From positions 1 through 56,105 of the forward strand of contig JANPGC010000205.1 in assembly GCA_031423755.1 (NCBI GenBank): a DNA stretch of 56,105 bases. The letters are read 5' to 3'. The stretch comes from JANMEX01 sp031423755. GTDB lineage: Bacteria; Pseudomonadota; Alphaproteobacteria; Rhizobiales; Rhizobiaceae. The stretch's first letter is position 1, and the number at the start of each line of letters is the position of its first letter. The notes beneath the pieces were generated by a model. The model was given only the letters and a program-made list of their open reading frames with translations, was not told the origin of the DNA and searched no databases. Of the stretch, positions 34,392 through 42,821 are shown one piece after another. The translations under genes were made by a program, and so were the position numbers.

Positions 34392-34586
34392 TCAGTTCGG
34401 GCGGCCGAAATAGATGACAAGGACGATCAGGATGACGGCGATGGCCTGGAGGAGGACACGCAATTGCATCATCTTGTTGGACGTGTTGCCGGAGCCGCCC
34501 TTCATCATGTTGCGCAGGCCCGCGAACAGGGCACCGACAACGCCGAGCATGACGAGGAAGGCGAGGACTTTCAGAGCTGTGGACAT
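34392..34586 (-). CDS. HIG1-like twin-transmembrane protein
   Basis: The 64-residue protein has two hydrophobic helices (ALKVLAFLVMLGVVGALFAGLRNM and LRVLLQAIAVILIVLVIYF) around SGNTSNKMMQLRV, the HIG_1_N pattern. In mitochondria such proteins associate with respiratory complexes; bacterial ones are poorly studied. It lies 10 bp upstream of the adenosyltransferase and probably heads that operon. Confidence 0.85.
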   Translation of the reverse strand: MSTALKVLAFLVMLGVVGALFAGLRNMMKGGSGNTSNKMMQLRVLLQAIAVILIVLVIYFGRPN

Positions 34587-34613
34587 GAAGGGACTTTCAA
34601 AATTCAGGTATCG

Positions 34614-35444
34614 TTACGACCATTTGGCCATGAGCGCATAGAGCCAAGTGGCGGGCAGGATGCGCTTGAGAATGACGCCCACTTTCGCTGGCGCAGTGAC
34701 GACATAGTGCGGTCGGGGCCTTGCGGACAGAAGGGCGTGCTTCAAAACCTTGTAGACGGCGTCCGGCCCCGCCTTGGGCCCCTTCTTGCCGCCGGAGCGC
34801 AACAGGGCAAGACGCTTTTCGTATGCGACTTTATGGGCGGAATGGGTCATGTCGAGATATTTGTCTGCCATCTTTGCCGCGTTGACGGCGATTTTGGAAC
34901 GGATTGCGCCAGGCTCGATGAGGGAGAGGTGAATGTTGGATCCTCGCAGTTCCATCCGCATTGTTACCATCAGGCCCTCGACGGCATGTTTGGAGGCGTT
35001 GTAAGCGCCGCGCCACATTTGTGGGACGAGGCCGAGTATGGAGGAGTTGAAGATGACCCTGCCATGGCCTTGGCGGCGCATGACCGGGAGGATTTGCCTT
35101 GTCAGATCGTGCCAGCCGAAGAAGTTTGTCTCGAACTGTTCGCGCAGCGCATCCATAGGCAAGTCTTCGACAGCGCCGGGCTGGGCATAGCCGCCATTGT
35201 TGAACAGCGCGTCCAATGTGCCGCCTGTTGCCGCCAGCACATCGGCGACAAGGCGTTTGATTGAAACGGGATCGCGATAATCGAGAAAGAAGCACTCGAG
35301 TCCATCAGATTTCAGCGCCGCAATGTCTTCGGCTGTGCGGGCGGTGGCAAACACGCGCCAACCATCGTCGCGCAGCGCGCGGGCGCAAAAAGCACCGATG
35401 CCGGTTGAGCATCCGGTGACGAGAATGGTTTTACGGCTGTTCAT
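34614..35444 (-). CDS. Short-chain dehydrogenase/reductase
   Basis: The 276-residue classical SDR has cofactor motif TGCSTGIG (res 10-17), NNGG-type ALFNNGGYA, the catalytic Ser in FNSSILG and YNASK. The preference for NAD or NADP and the substrate are not readable. It lies 27 bp upstream of the HIG1-like gene. Confidence 0.9.
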   Translation of the reverse strand: MNSRKTILVTGCSTGIGAFCARALRDDGWRVFATARTAEDIAALKSDGLECFFLDYRDPVSIKRLVADVLAATGGTLDALFNNGGYAQPGAVEDLPMDALREQFETNFFGWHDLTRQILPVMRRQGHGRVIFNSSILGLVPQMWRGAYNASKHAVEGLMVTMRMELRGSNIHLSLIEPGAIRSKIAVNAAKMADKYLDMTHSAHKVAYEKRLALLRSGGKKGPKAGPDAVYKVLKHALLSARPRPHYVVTAPAKVGVILKRILPATWLYALMAKWS

Positions 35445-35537
35445 TTGTGGTTCCGTATGGGATTCATGGCGCGACGGCTTGCCAAATCAGGCCGAGACTT
35501 CCCATATTCAACCAGTTGACGCAACGCAGGCGGGTTC

Positions 35538-36395
35538 ATGCTTCGCAAGTTCATTGTCATAAAGCGCATCCTCTTCGATGCGCTCGGTCATTACAATGAT
35601 GATGACGGATGGGCGATGGCGAGCCATGTTGCGCTGTCAACGCTGATGGCGCTGTTTCCATTCCTGATTTTTGCCGGCACGCTGGCGTCGTTTCTGGGAG
35701 CAGAAACATTTGCCGACACGGCTGTTCATCTGATCTTTGACACTTGGCCTGAACAGATCAGGGCGCCGCTGGCGCAGGAGGTCAAGAATGTGCTGACAGT
35801 GCAGCGTGGCGGCCTGTTGACGATTTCAATTCTGGCGGCGGCGTATTTTGCCGCGAGCGGCATCGAGGCTTTGCGCGTTGCGCTAAACCGGGCCTACCGC
35901 GAGAAAGAGACGCGATCGCTGATTTTCCGGCGGCTGCAAAGCATCGGCTTTGTGCTGGTGGCGGCCATCGGCATGGCGGCGATCAGCATACTCCTCGTCC
36001 TCGCGCCGCTGGCGCTCAAGATTGCGGAAAGCTGGATGCCGTGGATTGAACCCTATGGCGGCACCATCGCCGTATGGCGCTATCTGATTGCCGTCGTCGT
36101 CCTGATCGGCGGGCTGCTTGCCGTGCATTTCTGGCTGCCGGATGGCAAGCGGCCGTTTGTGCTGATCCTGCCGGGCATTGTGCTGACGCTGGTCGCGTGG
36201 GTAGCTAGCGCGATGATTTTTGCGACTTACCTTGAGCGGTTCGCCAACTATTTCTCGACCTACGCAGGGTTGGCGTCGATCGTGATCGCGCTGGTGTTTC
36301 TCTATATTGTGGCGGCAATTTTCATTGTGGGCGCGGAGATCAATGCGGCGATCAACCTTTATGCCGAGTCGCGCAAGCGGCTGTCGCGCCGCTGA
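35538..36395 (+). CDS. YihY/BrkB-family inner-membrane protein
   Basis: The 285-residue protein has six helices. DDGWAMASHVALSTLMALFPFLIFAGTLASFLG and GGLLTISILAAAYFAASGIEALRVALNRAYRE are YihY hallmarks. It was long called ribonuclease BN by mistake; the role is unknown, perhaps envelope transport. The 3' end overlaps the convergent EamA gene by 37 bp. Confidence 0.9.
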   Translation: MLRKFIVIKRILFDALGHYNDDDGWAMASHVALSTLMALFPFLIFAGTLASFLGAETFADTAVHLIFDTWPEQIRAPLAQEVKNVLTVQRGGLLTISILAAAYFAASGIEALRVALNRAYREKETRSLIFRRLQSIGFVLVAAIGMAAISILLVLAPLALKIAESWMPWIEPYGGTIAVWRYLIAVVVLIGGLLAVHFWLPDGKRPFVLILPGIVLTLVAWVASAMIFATYLERFANYFSTYAGLASIVIALVFLYIVAAIFIVGAEINAAINLYAESRKRLSRR

Positions 36396-37246
36396 GCGGT
36401 GGCGATCCAGACGGCAGCGGCCACGATTGCCATGCCGGCGAACTGGATGGGTTGAAGCTGCTCGCCGAACAAGAACCACGCCATAACGGCGGTGACTGCC
36501 GGAACGAGATAAAACAACGCTCCGACCGAATTCATCGACCCGCGCTGAATCAACAGCATCAGCAGGAAGATCGCGCCGATTGACAGGACGATGACCAGCC
36601 AGGCGAGCGCAAACCAAAGCTCTGGCGTGGCGTCGAATTGCTGATCTTCGAATGCCAGCGACAGGGCCAGCGTGACCAAAACCGCGCCTGCATACTGGGC
36701 CGCAGCCCCGGTGACCATATCAGAACTGCCGCCGGTCTTTTTCTGCCAGACAGTTCCGGCGCTGATGGCGAAGACGGCGAGAAATGACGCAGCGATGGTT
36801 GCCAGGTTGACGCCGTCTGAAACAACGGAAAGCTTTGGCCAAAGCACAAGCGCGACGCCCAAAAGACCTGCGCCAAGCGCTGCCCAATGGCGGGAAGTGG
36901 CGCGTTCTCCCAGAAGCGCCCCTGCAAGCAAGGCTGTGAGGATTGGCTGAAGGCCGACGATGAGCGCCGACATGCCTGCCGGAAGGCCGTTACGGATGGC
37001 CCAGAAAACGCAAGCCAAATAGACACCATGGATCAGTGCGCCGGCAATGGCGGCGTTGACGATTGTGGCGCGCGGCGGCGCCGCCCTGCCCGACACCACG
37101 GCAAATACGCCGAGCAGAAGCCCGGCGATGGCGAACCGGACCGCGAGAAACCAGAACGGTTCAGCGTGCGGCATGGCATATTTCGCTCCGATGAAGCCGG
37201 TCGCCCACAGAAGGACAAACAGGACGGGCATGGACAGCGTCTTCAT
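36359..37246 (-). CDS. EamA/DMT-family transporter (copy 2)
   Basis: The 295-residue protein has ten helices and two EamA units: MSALIVGLQPILTALLAGALLGERATSRHWAALGAGLLGVALVL and GSMNSVGALFYLVPAVTAVMAWFLFGEQLQPIQFAGMAIVAAAVWIAT. It is only distantly similar to the protein at 6610-7485, so it is not a recent duplicate. The substrate is unknown. Confidence 0.9.
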   Translation of the reverse strand: MKTLSMPVLFVLLWATGFIGAKYAMPHAEPFWFLAVRFAIAGLLLGVFAVVSGRAAPPRATIVNAAIAGALIHGVYLACVFWAIRNGLPAGMSALIVGLQPILTALLAGALLGERATSRHWAALGAGLLGVALVLWPKLSVVSDGVNLATIAASFLAVFAISAGTVWQKKTGGSSDMVTGAAAQYAGAVLVTLALSLAFEDQQFDATPELWFALAWLVIVLSIGAIFLLMLLIQRGSMNSVGALFYLVPAVTAVMAWFLFGEQLQPIQFAGMAIVAAAVWIATAQRRDSRLRDSA

Positions 37247-37385
37247 TTGACAAATTCACCATGTGAGCATTTGCGCGTTGCGGTCGCGGCAATTGACGGG
37301 CCTGTATACGAATCATTAAAGTTTCAATAGCTTGAATCGGCGGCCGACCGCACGCATTCCGGTTGAACAAAGAGTAAGGACCGCC

Positions 37386-37673
37386 ATGCTCTACGCCTTG
37401 GACACGCAGACCCAGCTGTTCCTTTTCACGTCCATTGTTGTCGGGAGTTTCTTTCTCGGCAATGCCATGGACGGTGTGTTTGGGAAACACGGGTTTGGGA
37501 TTTTCGGCAACATGATCATTATCGCCGCCGGTTTCTTTATCGGTGTGTGGGTCAGCCGTTACATTGGCTATCCGGTCGGCAATTTCAGATTTGGCGTCGT
37601 TGTCGGTCTGACCGGCTCATTTGTCTCCCTGCTTGTGCTCGCGGTTTTGAAGGCGCTGCTGAACCGGTTGTGA
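37386..37673 (+). CDS. Small three-helix membrane protein, unknown
   Basis: The 95-residue protein has three hydrophobic segments (FLFTSIVVGSFFLGNAMDGVFG, FGNMIIIAAGFFIGVWVSRY, GVVVGLTGSFVSLLVLAVLKALL). The first Gly/Asp-containing helix resembles small GlsB/Tag-type membrane proteins, but I cannot assign a family. The ATG follows AGTAAGGA. Upstream, TTGACG/TTAAAG with 17 bp (37303-37331) is a possible promoter. The end is 4 bp from the convergent gluQ-RS gene. Confidence 0.75.
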   Translation: MLYALDTQTQLFLFTSIVVGSFFLGNAMDGVFGKHGFGIFGNMIIIAAGFFIGVWVSRYIGYPVGNFRFGVVVGLTGSFVSLLVLAVLKALLNRL

Positions 37674-37677
37674 TTGC

Positions 37678-38535
37678 TCAAAATCCGAGCTGACGCTTGA
37701 TGTCCTGCGGCCGGATTCCTTGTTTGCGCATATCCCGCAATGATGGCGAGCCTGCGCTCTTGGCAAGCTTGGGACCATCGGGCGCGGTGATCAACGGGTG
37801 ATGGTGATAGACCGGCTCCGGCAATGACAGCAATTGTTGCAGCAGGCGGTGGATTGACGTGCTGTGATAGAGGTCCATTCCCCGCACGACGTCTGTGACG
37901 CCTTGCAGCGCGTCGTCGACGGTCACCGAGAGATGGTAGCTCGTGGGCGTATCCTTGCGCGCAAGGATGACGTCGCCCCATGCGGAGGGGTTTGCCGTGA
38001 TGCGGGCTTGGCCCGCTGGGGCTTTTTCAGTCCAGCCAAGGTCGTTGCCGGCCAAGGCCAAGGCTTTGACCATATCAAGACGAAGCGCATGGTCTTCACC
38101 GGACGCGATACGGCTGGCCAAATCGTCGGCGTTCAGTTCCCGCTCAGAGCCGGGATATTGCGGCGCGCCGAGTGGGTCGTGCGGCCATCTGCCCTCTGAC
38201 GCCTGAATGGCGGCATCAATCTCTTTGCGCGACATGAATGAGGGATAGACGAGTCCAAGCGATTTCAGGCGCTGCAACGCCGCAGCGTAGTCGGCGAAAT
38301 GCTCTGACTGACGGCGCACCGGCGTTTCCCATTCAAGGCCCAGCCATTCAAGATCCTCAAGGATAGTCGCCTCAAACTCCGGGCGGCAGCGGCCTAGGTC
38401 GATGTCTTCGATGCGCAGCAGCAATCGCCCGCCGGATTGGCGCGCCAATTGCTGGTTCAGCAGCGCCGAATAGGCGTGGCCCAGATGCAGATATCCGTTG
38501 GGGCTGGGGGCGAAGCGGAAAACGGGTGGACTCAC
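37678..38535 (-). CDS. gluQ: Glutamyl-Q tRNA(Asp) synthetase
   Basis: GluQ-RS is a truncated glutamyl-tRNA synthetase paralogue that puts glutamate on queuosine-34 of tRNA(Asp). The 285-residue length fits the family, which lacks the anticodon-binding domain. Visible are RFAPSPNGYLHLGH (HIGH motif HLGH), LLRIEDIDLGRCRPEF, VVRGMDLY and KLAKS in place of KMSKS. The zinc-binding cysteines of the E. coli enzyme are absent (PSFMSRKEIDAAI). The GTG at 38535 starts at the conserved N-terminus. It is functionally linked to the queuosine-precursor transporter at 4551-5171. Confidence 0.93.
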   Translation of the reverse strand: MSPPVFRFAPSPNGYLHLGHAYSALLNQQLARQSGGRLLLRIEDIDLGRCRPEFEATILEDLEWLGLEWETPVRRQSEHFADYAAALQRLKSLGLVYPSFMSRKEIDAAIQASEGRWPHDPLGAPQYPGSERELNADDLASRIASGEDHALRLDMVKALALAGNDLGWTEKAPAGQARITANPSAWGDVILARKDTPTSYHLSVTVDDALQGVTDVVRGMDLYHSTSIHRLLQQLLSLPEPVYHHHPLITAPDGPKLAKSAGSPSLRDMRKQGIRPQDIKRQLGF

Positions 38536-38601
38536 TGCTGCCAAGCCTTTCCTTGTTTGTTGTTCTGTTGATACGGTCGTGGTGCAAACAAGGAAAGTGC
38601 C

Positions 38602-39246
38602 GTGCGGACAATTGAGACGCTGGATGATTTGACCGAGCAGCTGGCAGGATTGTTGCGGCTGGACCCCCGGCTTGCAGACGCCGCGCGGATTGCCGGTCCG
38701 CTTCCCCTGCGCCGGACCGCGCCGGGTTTTGCAAGCCTTGCCAACATCATCGTGTCGCAACAGGTTTCCAAGGCCAGCGCGGACGCAATTTTCGGTCGGC
38801 TTGCAGCGCAGGACGTCTTGCACGAGACCGGTTTGTTCTTGCGCCGTGATCCGGCGGCATTGCTCGGCTGCGGCCTGTCCCGGCCAAAGCTGAAAACCCT
38901 GCTCCTCGTTGCGGCAGCATGCGAGGACGGCTCACTTGACCTGCACGGACTTTGCGGCCTGCCTGCCGAAGAGGCCATCACAACCCTGAGCAAGACACCG
39001 GGAATCGGTCCTTGGACCGCCGAAGTCTATCTCCTGTTTGCAGCCGGGCACCCGGACATTTTTCCGGGTGGCGACATCGCCTTGCAGAACGCCTTCCAGA
39101 TGATCTTTGAGCTGCCGGACCGGCCGACGGCGAAGAAGCTGACGGAGGCTGCACAGCGCTGGTCGCCGCACCGGGGCGCTGCATCACGTCTGCTCTGGGC
39201 TTACTATGGTGTTCAGCGAGGGATGGGTGGCAAGACGCCGATCTGA
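38602..39246 (+). CDS. DNA-3-methyladenine glycosylase II
   Basis: The 214-residue base-excision repair enzyme of the HhH-GPD superfamily has the hairpin-helix-hairpin LSKTPGIGPWTAEVY (res 129-143) and the catalytic Asp158 in FPGGDIAL. SLANIIVSQQVSKASADAIF is the AlkA-type helix. It removes alkylated purines from DNA. It lacks the N-terminal domain of E. coli AlkA, as do many short bacterial forms. It is divergent from gluQ. Confidence 0.92.
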   Translation: MRTIETLDDLTEQLAGLLRLDPRLADAARIAGPLPLRRTAPGFASLANIIVSQQVSKASADAIFGRLAAQDVLHETGLFLRRDPAALLGCGLSRPKLKTLLLVAAACEDGSLDLHGLCGLPAEEAITTLSKTPGIGPWTAEVYLLFAAGHPDIFPGGDIALQNAFQMIFELPDRPTAKKLTEAAQRWSPHRGAASRLLWAYYGVQRGMGGKTPI

Positions 39247-39363
39247 CTTTGCCCGCATCAAAGGCGTGGTCGCCGTGTGATTTCGGCCATTTGCCGCAGC
39301 AGCCATGGAATTTTCGGGCTTCACATTCCCGTCATGTGCAAACTAGAGTGTGTGCAGCAAGCA

Positions 39364-39381
39364 TGCACTGGTTACAGTGCA
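39364..39381. promoter_or_regulatory. Palindrome before the HNH gene
   Basis: TGCACTG, loop GTTA, CAGTGCA: a perfect 7-bp inverted repeat 33 bp before the TTG start. It may be an operator or a leader hairpin. It does not match the alphaproteobacterial LexA site (GTTC-N7-GTTC). Confidence 0.4.
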
Positions 39382-39413
39382 GTGATTCTTGACTTGGTTA
39401 TTGGAGGCAATTC

Positions 39414-39971
39414 TTGACGATTGCGGTCTCGCCCAATTCCCTTCCCGCCTTGGTGCTCAACGCGGACTATCGTCCGCTGAGCTATTACCCGCTGTCGCTT
39501 TGGTCCTGGCAGGACTCCATCAAGGCTGTGTTCCTCGACCGTGTGAACATTCTTGCCGAATATGACACGCAAGTTTCATCGCCATCGTTTTCGATGCGGT
39601 TGCCGAGCGTTGTGTGCCTGAAGACCTATATCAAGCCGGCCCGGCATCCTGCGTTCACGCGGTTCAACGTGTTTCTGCGCGACAAGTTTGAATGCCAGTA
39701 TTGCGGGGCGCCGGAAGACCTGACGTTTGATCATGTCGTGCCGCGCCGCTGTGGCGGGCAGACAACGTGGGAAAATGTCGTTGCGGCGTGTTCGCCGTGC
39801 AATTTGAAAAAGGGCGGACATATGCCCAGCCATGTGCGCATGCACCCCCGCCAGAAGCCCTACCAGCCGACCGTGCAGGACTTGCACAACAACGGGCGGT
39901 CGTTTCCACCGAACCATCTGCATGAAAGCTGGATGGATTATCTATACTGGGACACAGTCCTCGAACCATAG
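39414..39971 (+). CDS. HNH endonuclease
   Basis: The 185-residue protein has a four-cysteine zinc knuckle (C94/C97 and C126/C129) around the HNH core FDHVVPRRCGGQTTWENVVAACSPCNLKKG, with His107 and Asn121. The N-terminal half (VLNADYRPLSYYPLSLWSWQDSIKAVFLDRVNILAEYD) is conserved in a housekeeping HNH family spread over alphaproteobacteria. There is no intron, phage or restriction context. The role is unknown; DNA repair is a guess. The TTG start follows a strong GGAGG. Confidence 0.9.
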   Translation: MTIAVSPNSLPALVLNADYRPLSYYPLSLWSWQDSIKAVFLDRVNILAEYDTQVSSPSFSMRLPSVVCLKTYIKPARHPAFTRFNVFLRDKFECQYCGAPEDLTFDHVVPRRCGGQTTWENVVAACSPCNLKKGGHMPSHVRMHPRQKPYQPTVQDLHNNGRSFPPNHLHESWMDYLYWDTVLEP

Positions 39972-39975
39972 CCCC

Positions 39976-40095
39976 GAAATCCGCTCAGCCGGGCTGCAAA
40001 TGCGGTTTCGCTGCGCTTCCGGTGCTCATGGACAAAAGTCCATTCCGCTCCGGTTCTCGCGAACCCGCAATTTTCGCCGCAGCTGAACGAATTTC
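39976..40095. repeat. Long-palindrome dispersed repeat, copy B
   Basis: The 120-bp imperfect palindrome begins 5 bp after the HNH stop. The ends are GAAAT and ATTTC, with inner arms such as GCGGTTTCG/CGAACCCGC and the apex ATGGAC AAAA GTCCAT. It shares the core GCGCTTCCGGTGCTCA and CCGCTCCGGTTCTCG with copy A. Confidence 0.85.
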
Positions 40096-40102
40096 TCCGT
40101 CT

Positions 40103-40122
40103 GTAGGTCAACCTACTTTTTT
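40103..40122 (+). terminator. Short hairpin plus T-run after the HNH gene
   Basis: GTAGG, loop TCAA, CCTAC, then six T residues. The stem is only 5 bp, so termination would be weak. It lies at the end of repeat copy B and overlaps the dsbB stop. Confidence 0.4.
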
Positions 40123-40627
40123 AAGCCTTCCAAGCCGCGCGGAACGCCACCAGCATCAGGGCCAGGCTTGCAGGCACGTTCCAGCCGGCCATGGACAGGC
40201 CGAGGATGCGCAGCGCGGCTTTGTCGCAGGATGGCGGTCTGATGGCGTTGAGATCATCGAGCAGAGTTCCTGCGTCGTTGGTAACATTGGTCGATGCGGC
40301 GGAACAGTCGGTTGGACCTGCCCACCAAGCCCATTCGACGCCGGCGTGATAGACAGCGATCGATAGGCCATAGAGCATGAGAAGACCACCGGCGGCGAGC
40401 AGCGCCCGTGAGACGTTGCGATTGCTGTTGGCTGCAAGCGCGGCCAACAGCGTCAGCGGCGCGCCGAGGTAGTAGGGTGTGCGTTGTTCCAGACACAGTT
40501 TGCACGGCATGTAGCCGCCGACATATTGGAACAGAAGCGCTGTGCCGACGACGCCTGCCATGGCAACTGCCAGAAGCAGGGCGGTTCGTGCTGTGGATTT
40601 GTCGAGAAATGCGGTCAGCCCGGCCAT
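40121..40627 (-). CDS. dsbB: Disulfide bond formation protein B
   Basis: The 168-residue protein has four membrane helices. It has the first redox pair C42-x-x-C45 (YMPCKLCLEQR) and the second pair C108/C134. DsbB reoxidises DsbA with ubiquinone in the inner membrane. The ATG at 40627 lies 13 bp after the upstream gene. A TTG 7 codons earlier would overlap that gap. Confidence 0.92.
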   Translation of the reverse strand: MAGLTAFLDKSTARTALLLAVAMAGVVGTALLFQYVGGYMPCKLCLEQRTPYYLGAPLTLLAALAANSNRNVSRALLAAGGLLMLYGLSIAVYHAGVEWAWWAGPTDCSAASTNVTNDAGTLLDDLNAIRPPSCDKAALRILGLSMAGWNVPASLALMLVAFRAAWKA

Positions 40628-40640
40628 GGAAGTCTCACTT

Positions 40641-41228
40641 TCAGCCAAAATACCGAAATGCCAAATACAGCAGGATTAGGGCGGCGGCGGCGGCGGCGGC
40701 AATCAGGCCAAGGCGCTTTTCGACAAATTCCTGAATGGGCGCGCCGTATTTGCGTAAAAGCCAGGCGAGGAAGAAGAAGCGTGCGCCGCGGGCGAGGATG
40801 CACGATGCAATGAAGACCCAGATGTTGACTGCTGCCGCGCCGGATAAAATGGTCACCACCTTGATCGGCGGCAAATGGGCAAGGCCTGAGGTGACCAGCA
40901 TCAAAAGGATCGTGTCGGCGTTGGAGGAGCCGCGCAGCGCCTCGAATGTGTCGAGCTTGCCGTAGAATTCCAGCACAGGCCTGGCCACTGCTTCATAGGC
41001 AAAATAGCCGATCATCCAGCCAAGAATGCCGCCGAGCACGGACGCAACAGTCGCCACGAGCGCATAGCGGTAAGCGCGGTCACGGCGCGCCAGAACCATT
41101 GGCAGGAAAAGAACATCGGCCGGAACAAGGAAAAATGAGCTCTCGATGAAGGCGATGACTGCCAGCCATGTTTCGGCGGACTTGCGGGCGGCCAGTGAAA
41201 GCGTCCAGTCGTAGAGGCGTCGAAGCAT
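40641..41228 (-). CDS. YqaA/DedA-like membrane protein
   Basis: The 195-residue protein has several helices and a SNARE-associated/VTT pattern: SSFFLVPADVLFLPMVLARRDRAYRYALVATVASVLGGILGWMIGYFAYE. YqaA proteins are relatives of DedA lipid scramblases; their function is not settled. The ATG at 41228 is at the conserved start. It is probably in an operon with dsbB. Confidence 0.88.
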   Translation of the reverse strand: MLRRLYDWTLSLAARKSAETWLAVIAFIESSFFLVPADVLFLPMVLARRDRAYRYALVATVASVLGGILGWMIGYFAYEAVARPVLEFYGKLDTFEALRGSSNADTILLMLVTSGLAHLPPIKVVTILSGAAAVNIWVFIASCILARGARFFFLAWLLRKYGAPIQEFVEKRLGLIAAAAAAALILLYLAFRYFG

Positions 41229-41364
41229 GATGATTCCGGGACGTTGATCGGTGCCAAAGCTGTCATCGTTGGAAGCGCTTTGGCTGCGCCGCTGTCCTAG
41301 CCGTTCAGATTCAGAACGGCAAGGCAATGAACTGCGCGAGATCAAAACAAGTTCGTGATTGTGG

Positions 41365-41393
41365 TTGACCGCAGGGGCGGTGATGATTTATCT
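41365..41393 (+). promoter_or_regulatory. Probable tRNA-Leu promoter
   Basis: TTGACC (41365-41370), a 17-bp spacer and TTATCT (41388-41393) lie about 30 bp before the tRNA. The -35 is good and the -10 poor. Confidence 0.45.
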
Positions 41394-41422
41394 CACGCGC
41401 CGTGGCGGGTCACTCCGCACGA

Positions 41423-41507
41423 GCCCCTGTGGTGGAATTGGTAGACGCGCTCGACTCAAAATCGAGTTCCGAAAGGAGTGCTGGTTCAAGTCCGGCCAGG
41501 GGCACCA
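41423..41507 (+). tRNA. tRNA-Leu(CAA)
   Basis: The 85-nt cloverleaf includes an encoded CCA. The acceptor pairs are GCCCCTG and CAGGGGC with discriminator A. The anticodon stem CTCGA/TCGAG encloses the 7-nt loop CTCAAAA, so the anticodon is CAA (reads UUG). A long variable arm (TTCCGAAAGGAGT region) marks class II leucine tRNA. The T arm is GCTGG TTCAAGT CCGGC. No duplicate of the 3' end and no integrase is seen nearby, so it is not an occupied attachment site. Confidence 0.97.
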
Positions 41508-41531
41508 GTTTCCAAGATTGTGTTTGTGAAC

Positions 41532-42821
41532 TCAACTGCGCCCTGTCAAGGAGCGTAACCGGTCTCGCACGAGGCGACCGAGGTTTTGTGTTTTCTTGTA
41601 AAGGTCGATCTGGCTGGCCGCCTGGCGCATGGCGCGGTCTGAATTGGGCAGAAGGCCGACAAGCAGAGTGATCATGCTTTCGCGCTCTTTCCACAACCGC
41701 GTCATGACGGGATGGTCGTGCACTGCGAGCGAATCCGCCCGCTCGACATTGGGATCGTCAAGCAGTCGCCGCGTCGTGTCGAGCATCAGCAGCGCGCCAG
41801 GAGACCACTTCGCGTAATTCTCGTCGTAGGCTGTCTTCCATGTGTAAGCCATTCCGGCTTCGCGCATGACAACGAGCGAGGCGATGGCCTTGCCGTTGAG
41901 ATCAAGGGAATGGATGCGACACATGTCGCGCTGGGCCAGATTGTACAATGCTTCGCGGGTAAAGGCAGCGCGATAGCGGTCGATGGTCATGGCCGTGCCG
42001 GAGCGGCCTTTCCAGCCCTTGGTTTCAAGTGCGAGGAATTCCTCTGTCCGGCGGCGCACGTCTGCGGGCTCCCGGGCTTCATCGAAGGAAACTACGCCAA
42101 ATTCGCCAAGGCGGCGCAGAAGACGGCCATACCCGCGCAAATGATGAGGGGTCACCGCGAGCTTGAGATAGTCGTCCGGCTCCTCGCCGGTGACCAGCAT
42201 CGGCCGGCTTTTTCGGCCAATGGCGGTGACCGACAGATTGCGGCCAATGGCTGCGACGCGCAACGCCTGGGCGACAGGGCCGTTCTCGGCGATATCCGGA
42301 ATGACCAGAACTTCCGGCAGCTTGAGATGCTTGCGGGCCAGAATGTCCAGCACATCCTCGAACACACCGACAGGATCATCGCGGTCGACAAGCGGCGTTC
42401 CGAGCGGGGCGAAGGGCGATGACCATGCCCTCAGAATGTCCGGGCCCAGCCCAAGGCCTGGCTTCTCAACGGAAAAAGGCATCAGGAACCGCACGCGGCT
42501 GCGATCATCCGCCTCGTCGCGCATGACCATGAAGCGGATTTGCCTGTCTTCCAGCCGCGGCATCGCGGGCGCGAGAAAGCGCGGGTTGAAGAATATGTTG
42601 GGTTCCGCCGCGCGCCAGGACAGGTATTCAAGTTCTTCGGACAGCTCGAAGCCTGCACCTGCCGGATAGACTGACAGTCGGCGGGCCGGACTGGTGCGGG
42701 CAACGCCCTCCATTTGTGCCAGAACCGGCTCTTCAAGCTCAAAACCGGCAAGGCTCGCCATCATTGCCGCTGCTGCGCCGCCTCCGGTCTGCTCTTCAAA
42801 CACGGGTGTTCCAGCCATCAT
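41532..42821 (-). CDS. GNAT/BioF2-like acetyltransferase
   Basis: The 429-residue protein has a GNAT_6-type (CelD/BcsL-like) C-terminal half: EEFLALETKGWKGRSGTAM, then LASLVVMREAGMAYTWKTAYDENYAKWSPGALLMLD. Such proteins are found with polysaccharide or cellulose genes. The ATG overlaps the stop of the flippase gene (ATGA), so the two work together, probably in making or modifying an envelope glycan. The acceptor is unknown. Confidence 0.85.
   Translation of the reverse strand: MMAGTPVFEEQTGGGAAAAMMASLAGFELEEPVLAQMEGVARTSPARRLSVYPAGAGFELSEELEYLSWRAAEPNIFFNPRFLAPAMPRLEDRQIRFMVMRDEADDRSRVRFLMPFSVEKPGLGLGPDILRAWSSPFAPLGTPLVDRDDPVGVFEDVLDILARKHLKLPEVLVIPDIAENGPVAQALRVAAIGRNLSVTAIGRKSRPMLVTGEEPDDYLKLAVTPHHLRGYGRLLRRLGEFGVVSFDEAREPADVRRRTEEFLALETKGWKGRSGTAMTIDRYRAAFTREALYNLAQRDMCRIHSLDLNGKAIASLVVMREAGMAYTWKTAYDENYAKWSPGALLMLDTTRRLLDDPNVERADSLAVHDHPVMTRLWKERESMITLLVGLLPNSDRAMRQAASQIDLYKKTQNLGRLVRDRLRSLTGRS

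Noticed and set aside
41423..41531. tRNA-Leu as an integration site of a mobile island
   Set aside because: No integrase, no direct repeat of the tRNA 3' end, and the flanking genes are ordinary chromosomal ones.
41410..41694. Open frame antisense to tRNA-Leu encoding PLAGLEPALLSELDFESS
   Set aside because: This peptide is a well-known artefact of reading leucine tRNA genes in reverse; the tRNA explains the sequence.
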